Shown: positions 15,902 through 22,438 of the stretch, piece by piece
Position numbering within the stretch: the stretch's first letter is position 1
How the letters are laid out: the number at the start of each line of letters is the position of its first letter
Assembly: GCA_910585665.1 (NCBI GenBank)
Contig: CAJUFI010000070.1
Span: 1-22,438, forward strand
Source: an uncultured Acetatifactor sp.
GTDB taxonomy: Bacteria > Bacillota > Clostridia > Lachnospirales > Lachnospiraceae
Direction of reading: 5' to 3'
DNA length: 22,438 nt
Translations under genes and position numbers: made by a program
The notes under the pieces: generated by a model
Databases searched by the model: none
Seen by the model: only the letters and a program-made list of their open reading frames with translations
Told to the model about the DNA's origin: nothing

Positions 15902-17338
15902 TCAATTCTGGACCAGGGACATGGACAGGGAGTACACCTCATAGCTCTCATTGAAGAACAGGTTCAGGTTCCCGCTGTTGTTGGCGCCGGATTCACTGGT
16001 CTTGTACATGGCGGACACGGTCAGCTCCAGGAAGGCTTCGGCTTCCTGATACTGGTTCCACACGCCGAATTCAAACGAGACGCTGTCCGATACCTTGTCT
16101 CCTATCTGGAAATCCGCGATGGACTGCTGTGACAGGGAATCGCTATCCCAGCTGACACGGATGTCAGGAGCCTCCCTGAGCACAGCTCCGATTTCCTGGG
16201 CATTGGTGAAGCCCATCTTATCCAGGACGGTCTCAAGGGAATCGCCCACTTTGATATCCAGGACGCCCATGTCCGTGCCTGCGGGGAATTCCTTTGTCCA
16301 GCCGAAGGTGGTGAAGGAGGATGCGTTGGGGGACTGCACCGCGTCAACAGGCAGATCCAGGAAGCCTGTGGTGCCGGGGTACATCAGCTGCGTCCCCAGA
16401 CCTTCGATTTCCTCCAGATACAGGCTGCTGTTCGCCAGACCCTGGTTCACCAGGAGGTCCCGCAGGCCGCTTATGGTGATGCCGTCGATCTCCTGGCCGA
16501 AGAGGGTCACATTCCCTGCAAAGATGTTCTCATTCCCTTCCGCCCTGAAATCCATATAATAGCGGGCTCTCTGGTCCGGCGGCAAGTCCGCGGGGTCGGT
16601 CTCCTCCTCCGGTTCCTCTGATGAGGGTTCCTCGGTGGGCTCGGGCGAGGGGGAGGATTCCGGCTGCTGGGCCAGAAGGTTCTGGGCCTCGTCCTGCATG
16701 GCCTGGTCCAGCTCCTCCCAGACATAGTCCGGGATGTCCTCCAGAGTGAAGGCTCCTGTCTGCAGGCGCTCCGGCTCCTGGGCATCGCTTGCTACCTGCA
16801 GCATCTCCCCGGAGGAAACCTGATGCTGGGATCCATCGTCCGTCAGGGTACAGACCACGGTGCCGTCGAGGATATAGACGCAGGCGTATTCTGGGGTATG
16901 CTCCACCCAGCCGTAGGTCCCGCGGATTCCCACGGAGAGGGTGTCCATGCGGATGTCGAAGGTCTCGTCCTCCTCCAGCGCCTGCGTCACATGGAAGAAC
17001 ATGCTCCCGTATTTGGCGGTCAGCTCCAGATGCTTATCTTCCTTATAAATGGAAGCGCCGCTTTCCTGATCCATCTTGGCCAGCTTCGTGTCGTCCAGAT
17101 TGACCCAGGCGTAGCTGTCCGAGGGCGTATCAAGGGCATAGCCGCTGTACAGGGGAAGCTTCTCCTGGAGGTCCACGCCCTCCCCGGCATCATCCTGTAC
17201 CTGTACGGCCCCCTGGGATCTCTCCAGGCGCATGGTCGTCGCGCTGATGCTGCCGGCCGTGCTGCTGTCCTGGTTGCCGCATCCCATGCATAGGATTGCT
17301 GCCAGCGGAATCAAAAGATATGTCTTACTGTGCTTCAT
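15902..17338 (-). CDS. FecR-domain lipoprotein
   Basis: 478 residues. The N-terminus MKHSKTYLLIPLAAILCMGC is a lipoprotein signal with the lipidated cysteine at 20, so the protein sits on the outer face of the membrane. A FecR domain (about 35-190) contains YAWVNLDDTKLAKMDQESG, LELTAKYGSMFFHV and VGIRGTYGWVE, the usual FecR pattern. An acidic serine/proline linker (about 225-250) leads to a C-terminal beta-rich region I do not recognise. There is no sigma factor beside it, so it is not a classical FecI-FecR pair. It converges with the cyclase operon; FecR and CHASE2 domains recur in extracytoplasmic sensing, and a partnership is possible but inferred. The ribosome binding site AAAGGA lies 10 bases before the ATG and a strong promoter is upstream. 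Confidence 0.85.
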   Translation of the reverse strand: MKHSKTYLLIPLAAILCMGCGNQDSSTAGSISATTMRLERSQGAVQVQDDAGEGVDLQEKLPLYSGYALDTPSDSYAWVNLDDTKLAKMDQESGASIYKEDKHLELTAKYGSMFFHVTQALEEDETFDIRMDTLSVGIRGTYGWVEHTPEYACVYILDGTVVCTLTDDGSQHQVSSGEMLQVASDAQEPERLQTGAFTLEDIPDYVWEELDQAMQDEAQNLLAQQPESSPSPEPTEEPSSEEPEEETDPADLPPDQRARYYMDFRAEGNENIFAGNVTLFGQEIDGITISGLRDLLVNQGLANSSLYLEEIEGLGTQLMYPGTTGFLDLPVDAVQSPNASSFTTFGWTKEFPAGTDMGVLDIKVGDSLETVLDKMGFTNAQEIGAVLREAPDIRVSWDSDSLSQQSIADFQIGDKVSDSVSFEFGVWNQYQEAEAFLELTVSAMYKTSESGANNSGNLNLFFNESYEVYSLSMSLVQN

Positions 17339-17370
17339 TTCTTCTGTGTCCTTTCTTTCATTGATAGTTC

Positions 17371-17399
17371 ATGATAGCACTCCAATCATCACATGTCAA
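17371..17399 (-). promoter_or_regulatory. Promoter of the FecR lipoprotein gene
   Basis: On the minus strand a consensus -35 TTGACA (17394-17399) and -10 TATCAT (17371-17376) are spaced by exactly 17 bp. Transcription would start near 17364, about 26 nt upstream of the ATG. Confidence 0.75.
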
Positions 17400-17815
17400 G
17401 CCATAGGAAAACCATGCCAGCCTCTTCGGCACAGGAGTGTCCAGCCGCCTGTACATCTTCTTCAACCTTTCACCCATGCCGTTGTTCTGCAGCATCCTGG
17501 CAATCCTCTCCCTCTCCTTTTCTGTGACGTTTCCTGGTTGGTGATGCTCTCCAATATGGAGAACGCCAGCAGGGAGAAGAATTTCGCCTGCGCATCATAT
17601 AGCCGCTTGAACTCCCTGCTTCCTCTGCTTTCCAGTCAAGTCCCACATCAGCCAGGATGCGCCTCAGCTCTCCATTGGCTTCATCATCCCCTGAAAGCTT
17701 ATATTCTCCCGCGGGGACATTTGGTTTATCATTCCCTCTTTCAATGTCTGATTCCTCATATCTTCCATAGTCCGGCACATAATCTCGATTCCCTCCGGCA
17801 GTGCGCCCCAAGGCT
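17400..17815 (-). pseudogene. Decayed gene with several frameshifts, partly Rpn-like
   Basis: Minus-strand protein-like stretches occur in successive frames: MCRTMEDMRNQTLKEGMI near 17735-17790, then ELRRILADVGLDWKAEE, FKRLYDAQAKFFSLLAFSIL near 17590, and EKERERIARMLQNNGMGERLKKM near 17470-17520. The first resembles the C-terminal segment of Rpn/PDDEXK family transposases common in Lachnospiraceae. The rest is unrecognised and may come from another gene. At least two frame changes are needed to join them, so no intact product is likely. The 3' end runs into the FecR promoter. Confidence 0.4.
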
Positions 17816-17879
17816 GCTGAAAGGCTGCTGAGGGTGAAAGTCTTTTTTATCCATCCTTTAGATTTTTTTTATGGAATTG

Positions 17880-17906
17880 TTAGCAATCCCTGTTGACGAG
17901 TGCCAA
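17880..17906. promoter_or_regulatory. CIRCE operator (HrcA binding site)
   Basis: TTAGCAATC and GAGTGCCAA, separated by exactly 9 bp, match the CIRCE consensus TTAGCACTC-N9-GAGTGCTAA with one mismatch per arm. It overlaps the -35 region of the hsp20 promoter, where bound HrcA would block transcription until heat or protein-folding stress. The hrcA gene is not in the window. Confidence 0.85.
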
Positions 17907-17921
17907 AATGTGTGTTATATT
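17893..17921 (+). promoter_or_regulatory. Sigma-A-type promoter of hsp20
   Basis: -35 TTGACG (17893-17898) and -10 TATATT (17916-17921) with a 17-bp spacer. The -35 box lies inside the CIRCE element. The start would be near 17928, giving a leader of about 120 nt before the hsp20 start. Confidence 0.8.
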
Positions 17922-18049
17922 ACAAATAGAACAAGGGAACAGATGAAAGCAATAATGATCATATCCCAGGTTCCGCAAAACGACACTTCGGGCTTCTCCG
18001 ATGGTGCCAAAATCGTTTGATATTGCTATCATGAAAGGAGAGATGACTT

Positions 18050-18502
18050 ATGATGATGCCCAGTATTTTCAGAGAGGATTTATTCGACAATTTTATGGAA
18101 GATTTCGCATTCCCGACTTTTTCCAACGTTGACAAGGCGCTGTACGGAAAGCACGCCAAGAACCTGATGAAGACGGATGTAAAGGAGACGGACAGCGAGT
18201 ATGTAGTGGAGATTGATCTGCCGGGCTTCAGGAAGGACGAAATCCAGATGCAGCTGGCGAACGGCAACCTGACAGTCAGCGCGTCCAAGGGCCTGGACAA
18301 GGACGAGAAGAACGAGGAGGGCGCTTACATCAGGCGTGAGCGCTATGCCGGAAGCATGAGCCGCAGCTTCTATGTAGGGGAGCATGTGAAGGAGGAGGAC
18401 ATCCATCCCAGGTATGAGAACGGCATCCTGACCTTCCATCTGCCCAAGGAGGAGAAGAAGGTGGTGGAGGAAAAGTCCCATTATATTTCCATCGAGGGAT
18501 AA
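18050..18502 (+). CDS. Hsp20/alpha-crystallin small heat-shock protein
   Basis: 150 residues; the ATG at 18050 follows AAAGGAG with 9-base spacing (ATG 18053 also possible). A short N-terminal arm contains FREDLFDNFMEDF. The alpha-crystallin domain (about 42-145) has the conserved VEIDLPGFRKDEIQMQLANGNLTVSA start and the YENGILTFHLPK motif near 123-134. The family forms oligomers that hold unfolding proteins in solution without ATP. It is controlled by a CIRCE-overlapped promoter, and a terminator follows 22 bp after the stop, so it is probably transcribed mainly alone, with some read-through to dnaJ. Confidence 0.93.
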   Translation: MMMPSIFREDLFDNFMEDFAFPTFSNVDKALYGKHAKNLMKTDVKETDSEYVVEIDLPGFRKDEIQMQLANGNLTVSASKGLDKDEKNEEGAYIRRERYAGSMSRSFYVGEHVKEEDIHPRYENGILTFHLPKEEKKVVEEKSHYISIEG

Positions 18503-18523
18503 TGCCTAACGGCATGATGAAAG

Positions 18524-18557
18524 ATACCCTGCAGGCAATATCCTGCGGGGTATTTTC
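18524..18557 (+). terminator. Rho-independent terminator after hsp20
   Basis: A 12-bp stem (18524-18535 with 18542-18553, one G-T pair) with a 6-nt loop is followed by a short T run at 18553-18556. The T run is brief, so partial read-through to the DnaJ gene is likely. Confidence 0.65.
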
Positions 18558-18767
18558 CGTATAAGGGAGATTGAAGCGGAAGCCACAGCGGCCAGCCATG
18601 CGGTGCCTTGAAGGCCAGGGCAGCATCCGGCCATTGTGTGCCCCTGAAGCGCGAGAGCGCCGGCGGCGGTAGCTGGAAGGGAGATGTCATATCGTGGAAG
18701 CACACATGGATGAACGGCATATGGAGAACGGTGCATTGTGCGTTGCTGAAGCGGAACAGGAGGGATT

Positions 18768-20042
18768 ATGGAGGAGAAGAGGGATTATTACACGGTTCTG
18801 GGAGTGGACCGGAATGCGGACGACAGCACGATCAAAAAAGCATACCGGAAGCTGGCGAAGAAGTATCATCCTGACACCAGTGTCGGAAATGCCCAGGCGG
18901 AAGAGAAATTCAAGGAAGTGACGAAGGCTTACGAGGTCCTAAGCGACCCTGAGAAGCGGAAGCTCTACGACCGGTTCGGTCATGCCGCATTTGACGGCAG
19001 CGCCCCAGGGAGCGGGGATTACGGGAACAGCTATGGCCAGGGGAGCCCTTTCGGGGACTGGTTCGGCCAGGGAGGTGGTTCCAGAGCCTATTACAGGACG
19101 GAAGAGGGAGGCTTCGGCGGCACGGGTCCGGAGGGCGGCCGCTGGGAATGCCATTTCGAGGGAGAGGACGTGGAGGATATCCTCAGGAACCTGTTCGGCG
19201 GCAGCTCAGGGACGGGAGGCTCTGGGGCAGGTGGTTTTGGCGGGTCAGGCTTCGGCGGAGGCTCTGGGGCAGGTGGTTTTGGCGGGTCAGGCTTCGGCGG
19301 AGGCTCTGGGGCAGGTGGTTTTGGCGGGTCAGGCTTCGGCGGAGGCTCTGGGGCAGATGGTTTTGGCCGGTTCGGCTTCGGCGGTTCCGGGGCGGCTGGC
19401 TTTGGATGGAAAGATTCGGAAGCAGGGGGCTTCGGCGGAGCTGGCTTTGGAGGCGGCCAAAGGGCGGGAGGCTTTGGGAACGGCGCCGACCTGCAGGCGG
19501 AAATCTTCATTAGCTTTGACGAAGCGGCATTTGGCTGCGACAAGGTCATCCGGCTGGAGGGACAGGATGAGCCGGGCACCGGATTGGGCGCTGGCGGCCG
19601 GCCGCTGAAGGTGCATATTCCCGCAGGCATCGACACCGGAAAGAGCATCCGCCTGAAAGGAAAGGGCAGGCCTGGCAGGGACGGCAGCCCGGGAGACCTG
19701 CTGCTGAAAGTGAATGTGGGAGAGAAGCCAGGCTACAGCCGCCAGGGCATGGACGTCTATACGACGCTCCAGATTCCCTTTACCACAGCGGTGTTCGGCG
19801 GCGAGGTGACCGTGCAGACCCTCTACGGAAAAGTGGCCTGCAAAGTGAAGGAGGGCACCCAGTCCGGCACGAAGATTCGGCTGAAGGGCAAGGGAATCGT
19901 CTCCATGAAAGACCCCATGGTACACGGAGACCAGTATGTGACTGTCCAGATTCAGGTGCCCTCGAACCTGAACGAAGAAGCCCGCCGGAAGCTGAGGGAA
20001 TTTGAAAAAGCCTGCGAAGGAAGGCACAGGAGCGTGGCGTAA
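18768..20042 (+). CDS. DnaJ-family (CbpA-like) co-chaperone with expanded Gly-rich linker
   Basis: 424 residues from ATG 18768, with AGGAGGG close upstream (4-base spacing). The J domain (about 5-70) carries the HPD motif at 34-36 needed to stimulate DnaK ATPase. A very long Gly/Phe/Ser-rich linker (about 75-238) includes 14-residue tandem repeats at 151-206. The C-terminal substrate-binding domains (about 241-415) have the usual DLLLKVNV and IRLKGKG features. The CxxCxGxG zinc-finger repeats of classical DnaJ are absent, so this is a class B protein. It likely works with DnaK and receives clients from the upstream Hsp20. About 265 bp separate it from hsp20; this spacer holds the hsp20 terminator and no recognisable promoter. 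Confidence 0.9.
   Translation: MEEKRDYYTVLGVDRNADDSTIKKAYRKLAKKYHPDTSVGNAQAEEKFKEVTKAYEVLSDPEKRKLYDRFGHAAFDGSAPGSGDYGNSYGQGSPFGDWFGQGGGSRAYYRTEEGGFGGTGPEGGRWECHFEGEDVEDILRNLFGGSSGTGGSGAGGFGGSGFGGGSGAGGFGGSGFGGGSGAGGFGGSGFGGGSGADGFGRFGFGGSGAAGFGWKDSEAGGFGGAGFGGGQRAGGFGNGADLQAEIFISFDEAAFGCDKVIRLEGQDEPGTGLGAGGRPLKVHIPAGIDTGKSIRLKGKGRPGRDGSPGDLLLKVNVGEKPGYSRQGMDVYTTLQIPFTTAVFGGEVTVQTLYGKVACKVKEGTQSGTKIRLKGKGIVSMKDPMVHGDQYVTVQIQVPSNLNEEARRKLREFEKACEGRHRSVA
19218..19385 (+). repeat. 42-bp tandem repeats in the DnaJ linker
   Basis: Three identical 42-bp units (19218-19259, 19260-19301, 19302-19343), each encoding GSGAGGFGGSGFGG, are followed by a diverged fourth (19344-19385). The perfect nucleotide identity shows recent expansion, and changes in number would stay in frame. 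Confidence 0.95.
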
Positions 20043-20155
20043 GGGAGATTACAAGAAAGACAACAATATAATCGGCATGTACCAGGCGATAAGGCCGGAG
20101 AAAGAGCAGAGGTTTTATCTGGGAAAATGCCAATATTTTATGTGACAGGACGGAA

Positions 20156-20197
20156 GGGCTGCCAGGAAAGATACGTATTTCCCGACAGCCCCGTTTT
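20156..20197. terminator. Likely bidirectional terminator between convergent dnaJ and the minus-strand gene
   Basis: GGGCTG (20156-20161) pairs with CAGCCC (20186-20191), and an inner GGAAA/TTTCC pair (20165-20169 with 20178-20182) extends it across a symmetric 3-nt internal loop. CGTTTT follows on the plus strand. It lies between two converging reading frames. Confidence 0.55.
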
Positions 20198-20213
20198 GTG
20201 GAAAAACCAGATC

Positions 20214-21497
20214 CTACTGCTCCGGCGTATCCGATTGCGTCAATGGTTCTCGCGGTTCCGGCGTATCCCTTTGCTCAGCCTCCAGGCAGAAGCTCACCTC
20301 CCAGCCGCCGTCCAGCAGATACCCGCCGGAAGTGAAGGCCCCGCGCAGGGAGGCTCCCTCCAGCTCTTCCGGCGAGACGTCAAAAATGTATTCCTTATAA
20401 TAATAACGATACTCATCATAGAACCCCACACAGCAGTAGCTGTCGGCGTCCGCCTGTCCCAGCGCGTTTCCAATCACGCTTCCGTCCGGCATGACCAGGA
20501 CCAGATTCCCGGAATCGAAGTCGGGATTCCTCTCGGGATAACACATCTACAAATGCAGGCCGTTGTCCAGAAAGCCAGCGGCAGTGATGGCAAAGCCGTC
20601 CGCCAGAGGCATTTCCCAGCTCCCGGCCAGAAGCACTTCGGCCTCATGGTCGGAAATGTGCACCGGTCTCCGATAATTGTCCACAGCTTCCCGAAGATAA
20701 TAGTCCCGCTGGATGCACTCCGGCTCCTGGGGCAGAGAGCTCCAGTCCGGCGACAGCGTCAGTTGCTGTTTCCTCTGGGCCAGTAATAGCTGTCCTACGG
20801 AGAGCGTATAAGCCTGGCCGGAAACGAACATATGTTCCTTGTTCTCGTTGGTGGGAGTGATGGTGACCAGAAATCCGTAAGTGCCGCTCTCCTCGTCATA
20901 ACCCAGGGACTGATACCGGTAAAACGTCTCATACGTCCCGTCCGGCTTGTTGACCTGGTAACTGTGGTAGAAGTCCGCGCCCTCCGCCAGACGGTCCTGG
21001 CCGCTGACATCCTCCAGCGTCAGATAGACGGCCAGGGTACCGTCCACCATGGAAGCGTCCTGGACGGTCATGGTGATGTCCTGGCTGGTACAGGTCAGCT
21101 GCACCGGCTGTAGGGAACCGGCCACGTCCGATGGGATATCGTGACTTCCGCATTCGCAAAACTCGCGCTTGCGCGCTCTTGCGTCTGCATTCGCAGCCGC
21201 GTTTTGCTCATTTGGAAGTGGGTTGCTAATCCAATGGCCCGTCTGCATTGCAATAGCTTGCATGCAGACAAGCCATTGGATTGCAACCGCACAGGTGGAA
21301 ATAATTTCCGGGCATACCGGAAAGATTACTGTCAATAGCTGCCCAAAAGGGATGCAGCGCCGCAAAACAGGAAGCATATCACAAAATTGCGTAAAATACA
21401 AGAAAAACATTTTATATTTCCAAAATAAATAAGAGCAGAGAAAATAATAAAAAAATATCAGAAAAATTTCAAAAAGTATTGACAAATTCCGAGCCAT
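20214..21497 (-). pseudogene. Broken anti-sigma-type (DUF4179-like) ectodomain gene
   Basis: The minus-strand frame 21497-20547 and the frame 20546-20214 are contiguous and separated only by an amber TAG at 20547-20549, which falls inside the pattern GFLDNGLHL-stop-MCYPERN. Protein-like sequence starts near 21145 (DVAGSLQPVQLTCTSQDITMTV) and runs to the end, resembling the extracytoplasmic part of DUF4179/anti-sigma proteins. The first 120 or so residues of the longer frame are not protein-like: they are encoded by an AT-rich non-coding stretch and by the palindromic DNA at 21148-21288. The true N-terminus, with its membrane anchor, has therefore been lost. Family assignment is by overall pattern and moderate. 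No partner sigma factor is present. Confidence 0.6.
21150..21288. repeat. Palindromic element with a ~31-bp hairpin
   Basis: The arms 21221-21253 and 21258-21288 are complementary apart from two single-base bulges and one two-base mismatch, and enclose a 4-nt loop (TAGC). Just before it lie a smaller inverted repeat (GCAAAAC 21156-21162 with GTTTTGC 21201-21207) and a 9-bp direct repeat GCATTCGCA (21150-21158, 21187-21195). The element replaces the 5' part of the anti-sigma-type gene. It differs in sequence from the 100-bp foldback element. Confidence 0.8.
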
Positions 21498-21507
21498 GTC
21501 CTATAAT
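21479..21507 (+). promoter_or_regulatory. Perfect consensus promoter with no obvious gene
   Basis: TTGACA (21479-21484) and TATAAT (21502-21507) with a 17-bp spacer match the sigma-A/sigma-70 consensus exactly. Transcription would start near 21514 and move right, away from the broken minus-strand gene. No long coding frame follows. Confidence 0.8.
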
Positions 21508-21513
21508 GAATTC

Positions 21514-21777
21514 ATAACAAAGAGAGAGAACAACATCTTCCATCAAAGTGAATAAGCAACATGGTTCAGGACAGACAAAATGTGCGGGTACACAAAAAAG
21601 TAACGGATTGCTGAAAGGAAATGAATCACAGCGTTACAGTACACAGGGTACAAAAGAAAGTGGACAGCACAGCGGGAGAAATGGAAGAAGAGAAAAAACT
21701 GAATAAAGGAGGTATGGTCCATTGGACGAAGAGCATTGAGAGGGCGTATTGATTGAAAGAAATCGATACGCTCTCTC
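21514..21777 (+). ncRNA. Candidate small RNA or leader ending in a strong hairpin
   Basis: From the consensus promoter the transcript would cross a 43-codon open frame (21621-21752, MNHSVTVHRVQKK...) whose Shine-Dalgarno spacing is too short, and a strong AAAGGAGG at 21704-21711 with no long frame behind it. It then reaches a 17-bp stem (21738-21754 with 21761-21777, two G-T pairs, 6-nt loop). The hairpin lacks a T tract, so it is not a standard terminator. It may be the truncated leader of a mobile element gene. Confidence 0.35.
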
Positions 21778-21887
21778 GCTGTGCGCAAACGGCCGGGGGA
21801 CGCTGCATTCTGCCGTGTCCGCCCCAGCCGGAACATGGCGATGAATAAGCCTGCCGCCCCTGTTGCTACTTGTCAAGGACGTAGTCG
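21778..21887. other. Short gap, nothing recognised
   Basis: No open frame with a ribosome binding site, no terminator and no repeat is visible between the hairpin and the TnpW-like gene. Confidence 0.4.
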
Positions 21888-22088
21888 TCATTTTTCATCA
21901 CTTTCTCTTGATTTTCCCTGTTTTCCATGCTCTAAATCATGGAGAATGACACGCTTTAGCTTGTCCTCTACGCTTTGGGTGCTTGTAGCAGAGAAATGCA
22001 CCTCGACTAAGTAACTCATATTATCAATCTTGGTTTGTAAACAGGGCGTTAATCGCCCTGTGGTATTGGTCTGAATATTGTCGCTCAT
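21888..22088 (-). CDS. TnpW-like transposon-encoded small protein
   Basis: 66 residues; the ATG (22088-22086) follows GGAGG with good spacing. The segment MSYLVEVHFSATSTQSVEDKLKRVI matches the pattern of small TnpW-type proteins encoded by Tn4451-like integrative elements of Clostridia, which have an IGNTTYVVSVHFS...S.ET..DKI.RLI pattern. Their function is unknown. A perfect 8-bp hairpin (ACAGGGCG/CGCCCTGT) lies inside the 5' part of the gene near 22041-22062. No recombinase gene is in the window, so it is a remnant or the edge of a larger element. Confidence 0.6.
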   Translation of the reverse strand: MSDNIQTNTTGRLTPCLQTKIDNMSYLVEVHFSATSTQSVEDKLKRVILHDLEHGKQGKSRESDEK

Positions 22089-22106
22089 GTTCCTCCTTTT
22101 GGGCGC

Positions 22107-22147
22107 AAAAAAAGACGCATGGTTTACAATTTACTGTTCCATACGCC
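22107..22147 (-). terminator. Minus-strand terminator upstream of the TnpW-like gene
   Basis: On the minus strand an imperfect 8-bp stem (22139-22146 with 22115-22122) with a 16-nt loop is followed by seven T (A7 at 22107-22113 on the plus strand). It would end transcripts of the Rpn-like fragment. Confidence 0.45.
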
Positions 22148-22184
22148 TTTACGCTGTTATTTTAATATTAAATTGTTTTGTTGA

Positions 22185-22379
22185 TTATGCCAGTTGCATA
22201 ACCGCTCTTTCGATTTCTTCTACATCATCTGATGTCAATTCGGGGAAAAAGGCAGAAACTTCTTCCACTTTAATACGTCCTCTTTCTATCATTGTTATCA
22301 CGTTTCTTTTTGTTGTTTCTCTTTCCATATCTTTCGCATAAGTCCTCATAATCTGCTCGTCATCAAATAAACTCATCAT
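22185..22379 (-). pseudogene. C-terminal fragment resembling Rpn family/PDDEXK transposase
   Basis: 64 residues beginning MMSLFDDEQIMRTYAKDMERE. The pattern matches the C-terminal tail of Rpn-type (recombination-promoting nuclease) proteins, in which a similar FDEEQIM..Y segment lies well inside the protein. There is no ribosome binding site before the ATG, and the sequence 5' of it is immediately replaced by foldback element copy 3. The nuclease core is therefore missing. Confidence 0.5.
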
Positions 22380-22384
22380 AATCG

Positions 22385-22438
22385 TTAGGAATTGTCGGAA
22401 AATAACTGATGCAACTTGTTTAGGAGAAAGCCAAGAAA
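22385..22438 (+). repeat. Foldback element copy 3 (cut by window end)
   Basis: TTA (22385-22387) followed by 51 bases of the element, with a single difference from copy 2 and the same orientation as copy 1. The other end is outside the window. It lies 6 bp from the start of the Rpn-like fragment and probably truncated that gene. Confidence 0.85.

Noticed and set aside
17232..17831. 199-codon plus-strand frame between FecR and hsp20
   Set aside because: It lies antisense to the FecR start and the decayed minus-strand gene, has no ribosome binding site and no motif.
18694..18921. Small plus-strand frame between hsp20 and dnaJ
   Set aside because: It overlaps the J domain out of frame, starts at a non-ATG codon without a clear ribosome binding site, and resembles no known protein.
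19091..19648. Proline-rich minus-strand frame opposite dnaJ
   Set aside because: It is the complement of the glycine-rich repeats; the PPKP pattern is a strand artefact with no start signals.
21778..21830. Group II intron 5' end (GTGCG after the hairpin)
   Set aside because: Only the first five bases fit; none of the downstream intron sequence or a reverse transcriptase frame is present.

Overview
The window looks like a piece of a Clostridia chromosome, most likely Lachnospiraceae. The evidence is GC-rich, strictly anaerobe-type housekeeping genes (a flavodiiron FprA protein, a YhaM-type exoribonuclease, an RlmD-type rRNA methyltransferase), strong AGGAGG ribosome binding sites, a CIRCE heat-shock operator, and accessory debris typical of gut Lachnospiraceae (TnpW-like and Rpn-like fragments). 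The genus cannot be fixed from sequence alone.

Layout. 1-763: no gene; copy 1 of a 100-bp foldback element and a good sigma-A-type promoter. 836-3301: a membrane-anchored HtrA-like protein whose catalytic triad appears to be lost, followed directly by a YhaM-like nuclease. 3471-6637: FprA, then RlmD, whose conserved C-terminal appendage is in the -1 frame after an A7 tract. 6640-8640: an AT-rich inserted island holding the start of an OLD/GajA-like ATPase fused by deletion to the end of a UvrD/GajB-like helicase (a collapsed Gabija-like system), then an intact DUF1016 PDDEXK nuclease gene. 8640-9371: scar DNA with an RlmD-like 3' remnant, a broken small ORF and copy 2 of the foldback element. 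9435-15883: a GH78-type glycosidase, then three genes that overlap or abut: an MBL hydrolase with a NotI-rich 15-bp repeat tail, a GAF/HD-GYP protein and a CHASE2 class III nucleotidyl cyclase. A FecR-domain lipoprotein (15902-17338, minus) faces them. 17400-17815: a decayed minus-strand gene. 17880-20042: CIRCE-controlled hsp20 and a zinc-finger-less DnaJ with a repeat-expanded glycine-rich linker. 20156-22438: a broken anti-sigma-type ectodomain gene on the minus strand, a long hairpin element, an orphan consensus promoter with a strong downstream hairpin, TnpW-like and Rpn-like fragments, and copy 3 of the foldback element running off the end.

How the genes may work together. The cyclase, HD-GYP and MBL proteins form an apparent signalling operon: the cyclase would make a cyclic nucleotide in response to an extracytoplasmic CHASE2 signal, and the metal-dependent hydrolases are candidate phosphodiesterases. 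The facing FecR lipoprotein is a candidate cell-surface partner. Hsp20 and DnaJ form a stress-chaperone pair. The accessory segments show repeated insertion and decay at two places: the 3' end of rlmD and the right end of the window. The most novel items are the three-copy 100-bp foldback element with a compensatory base change, the rlmD frameshift at a poly-A tract, the apparent pseudoprotease, and the signalling operon with its expanded repeat.
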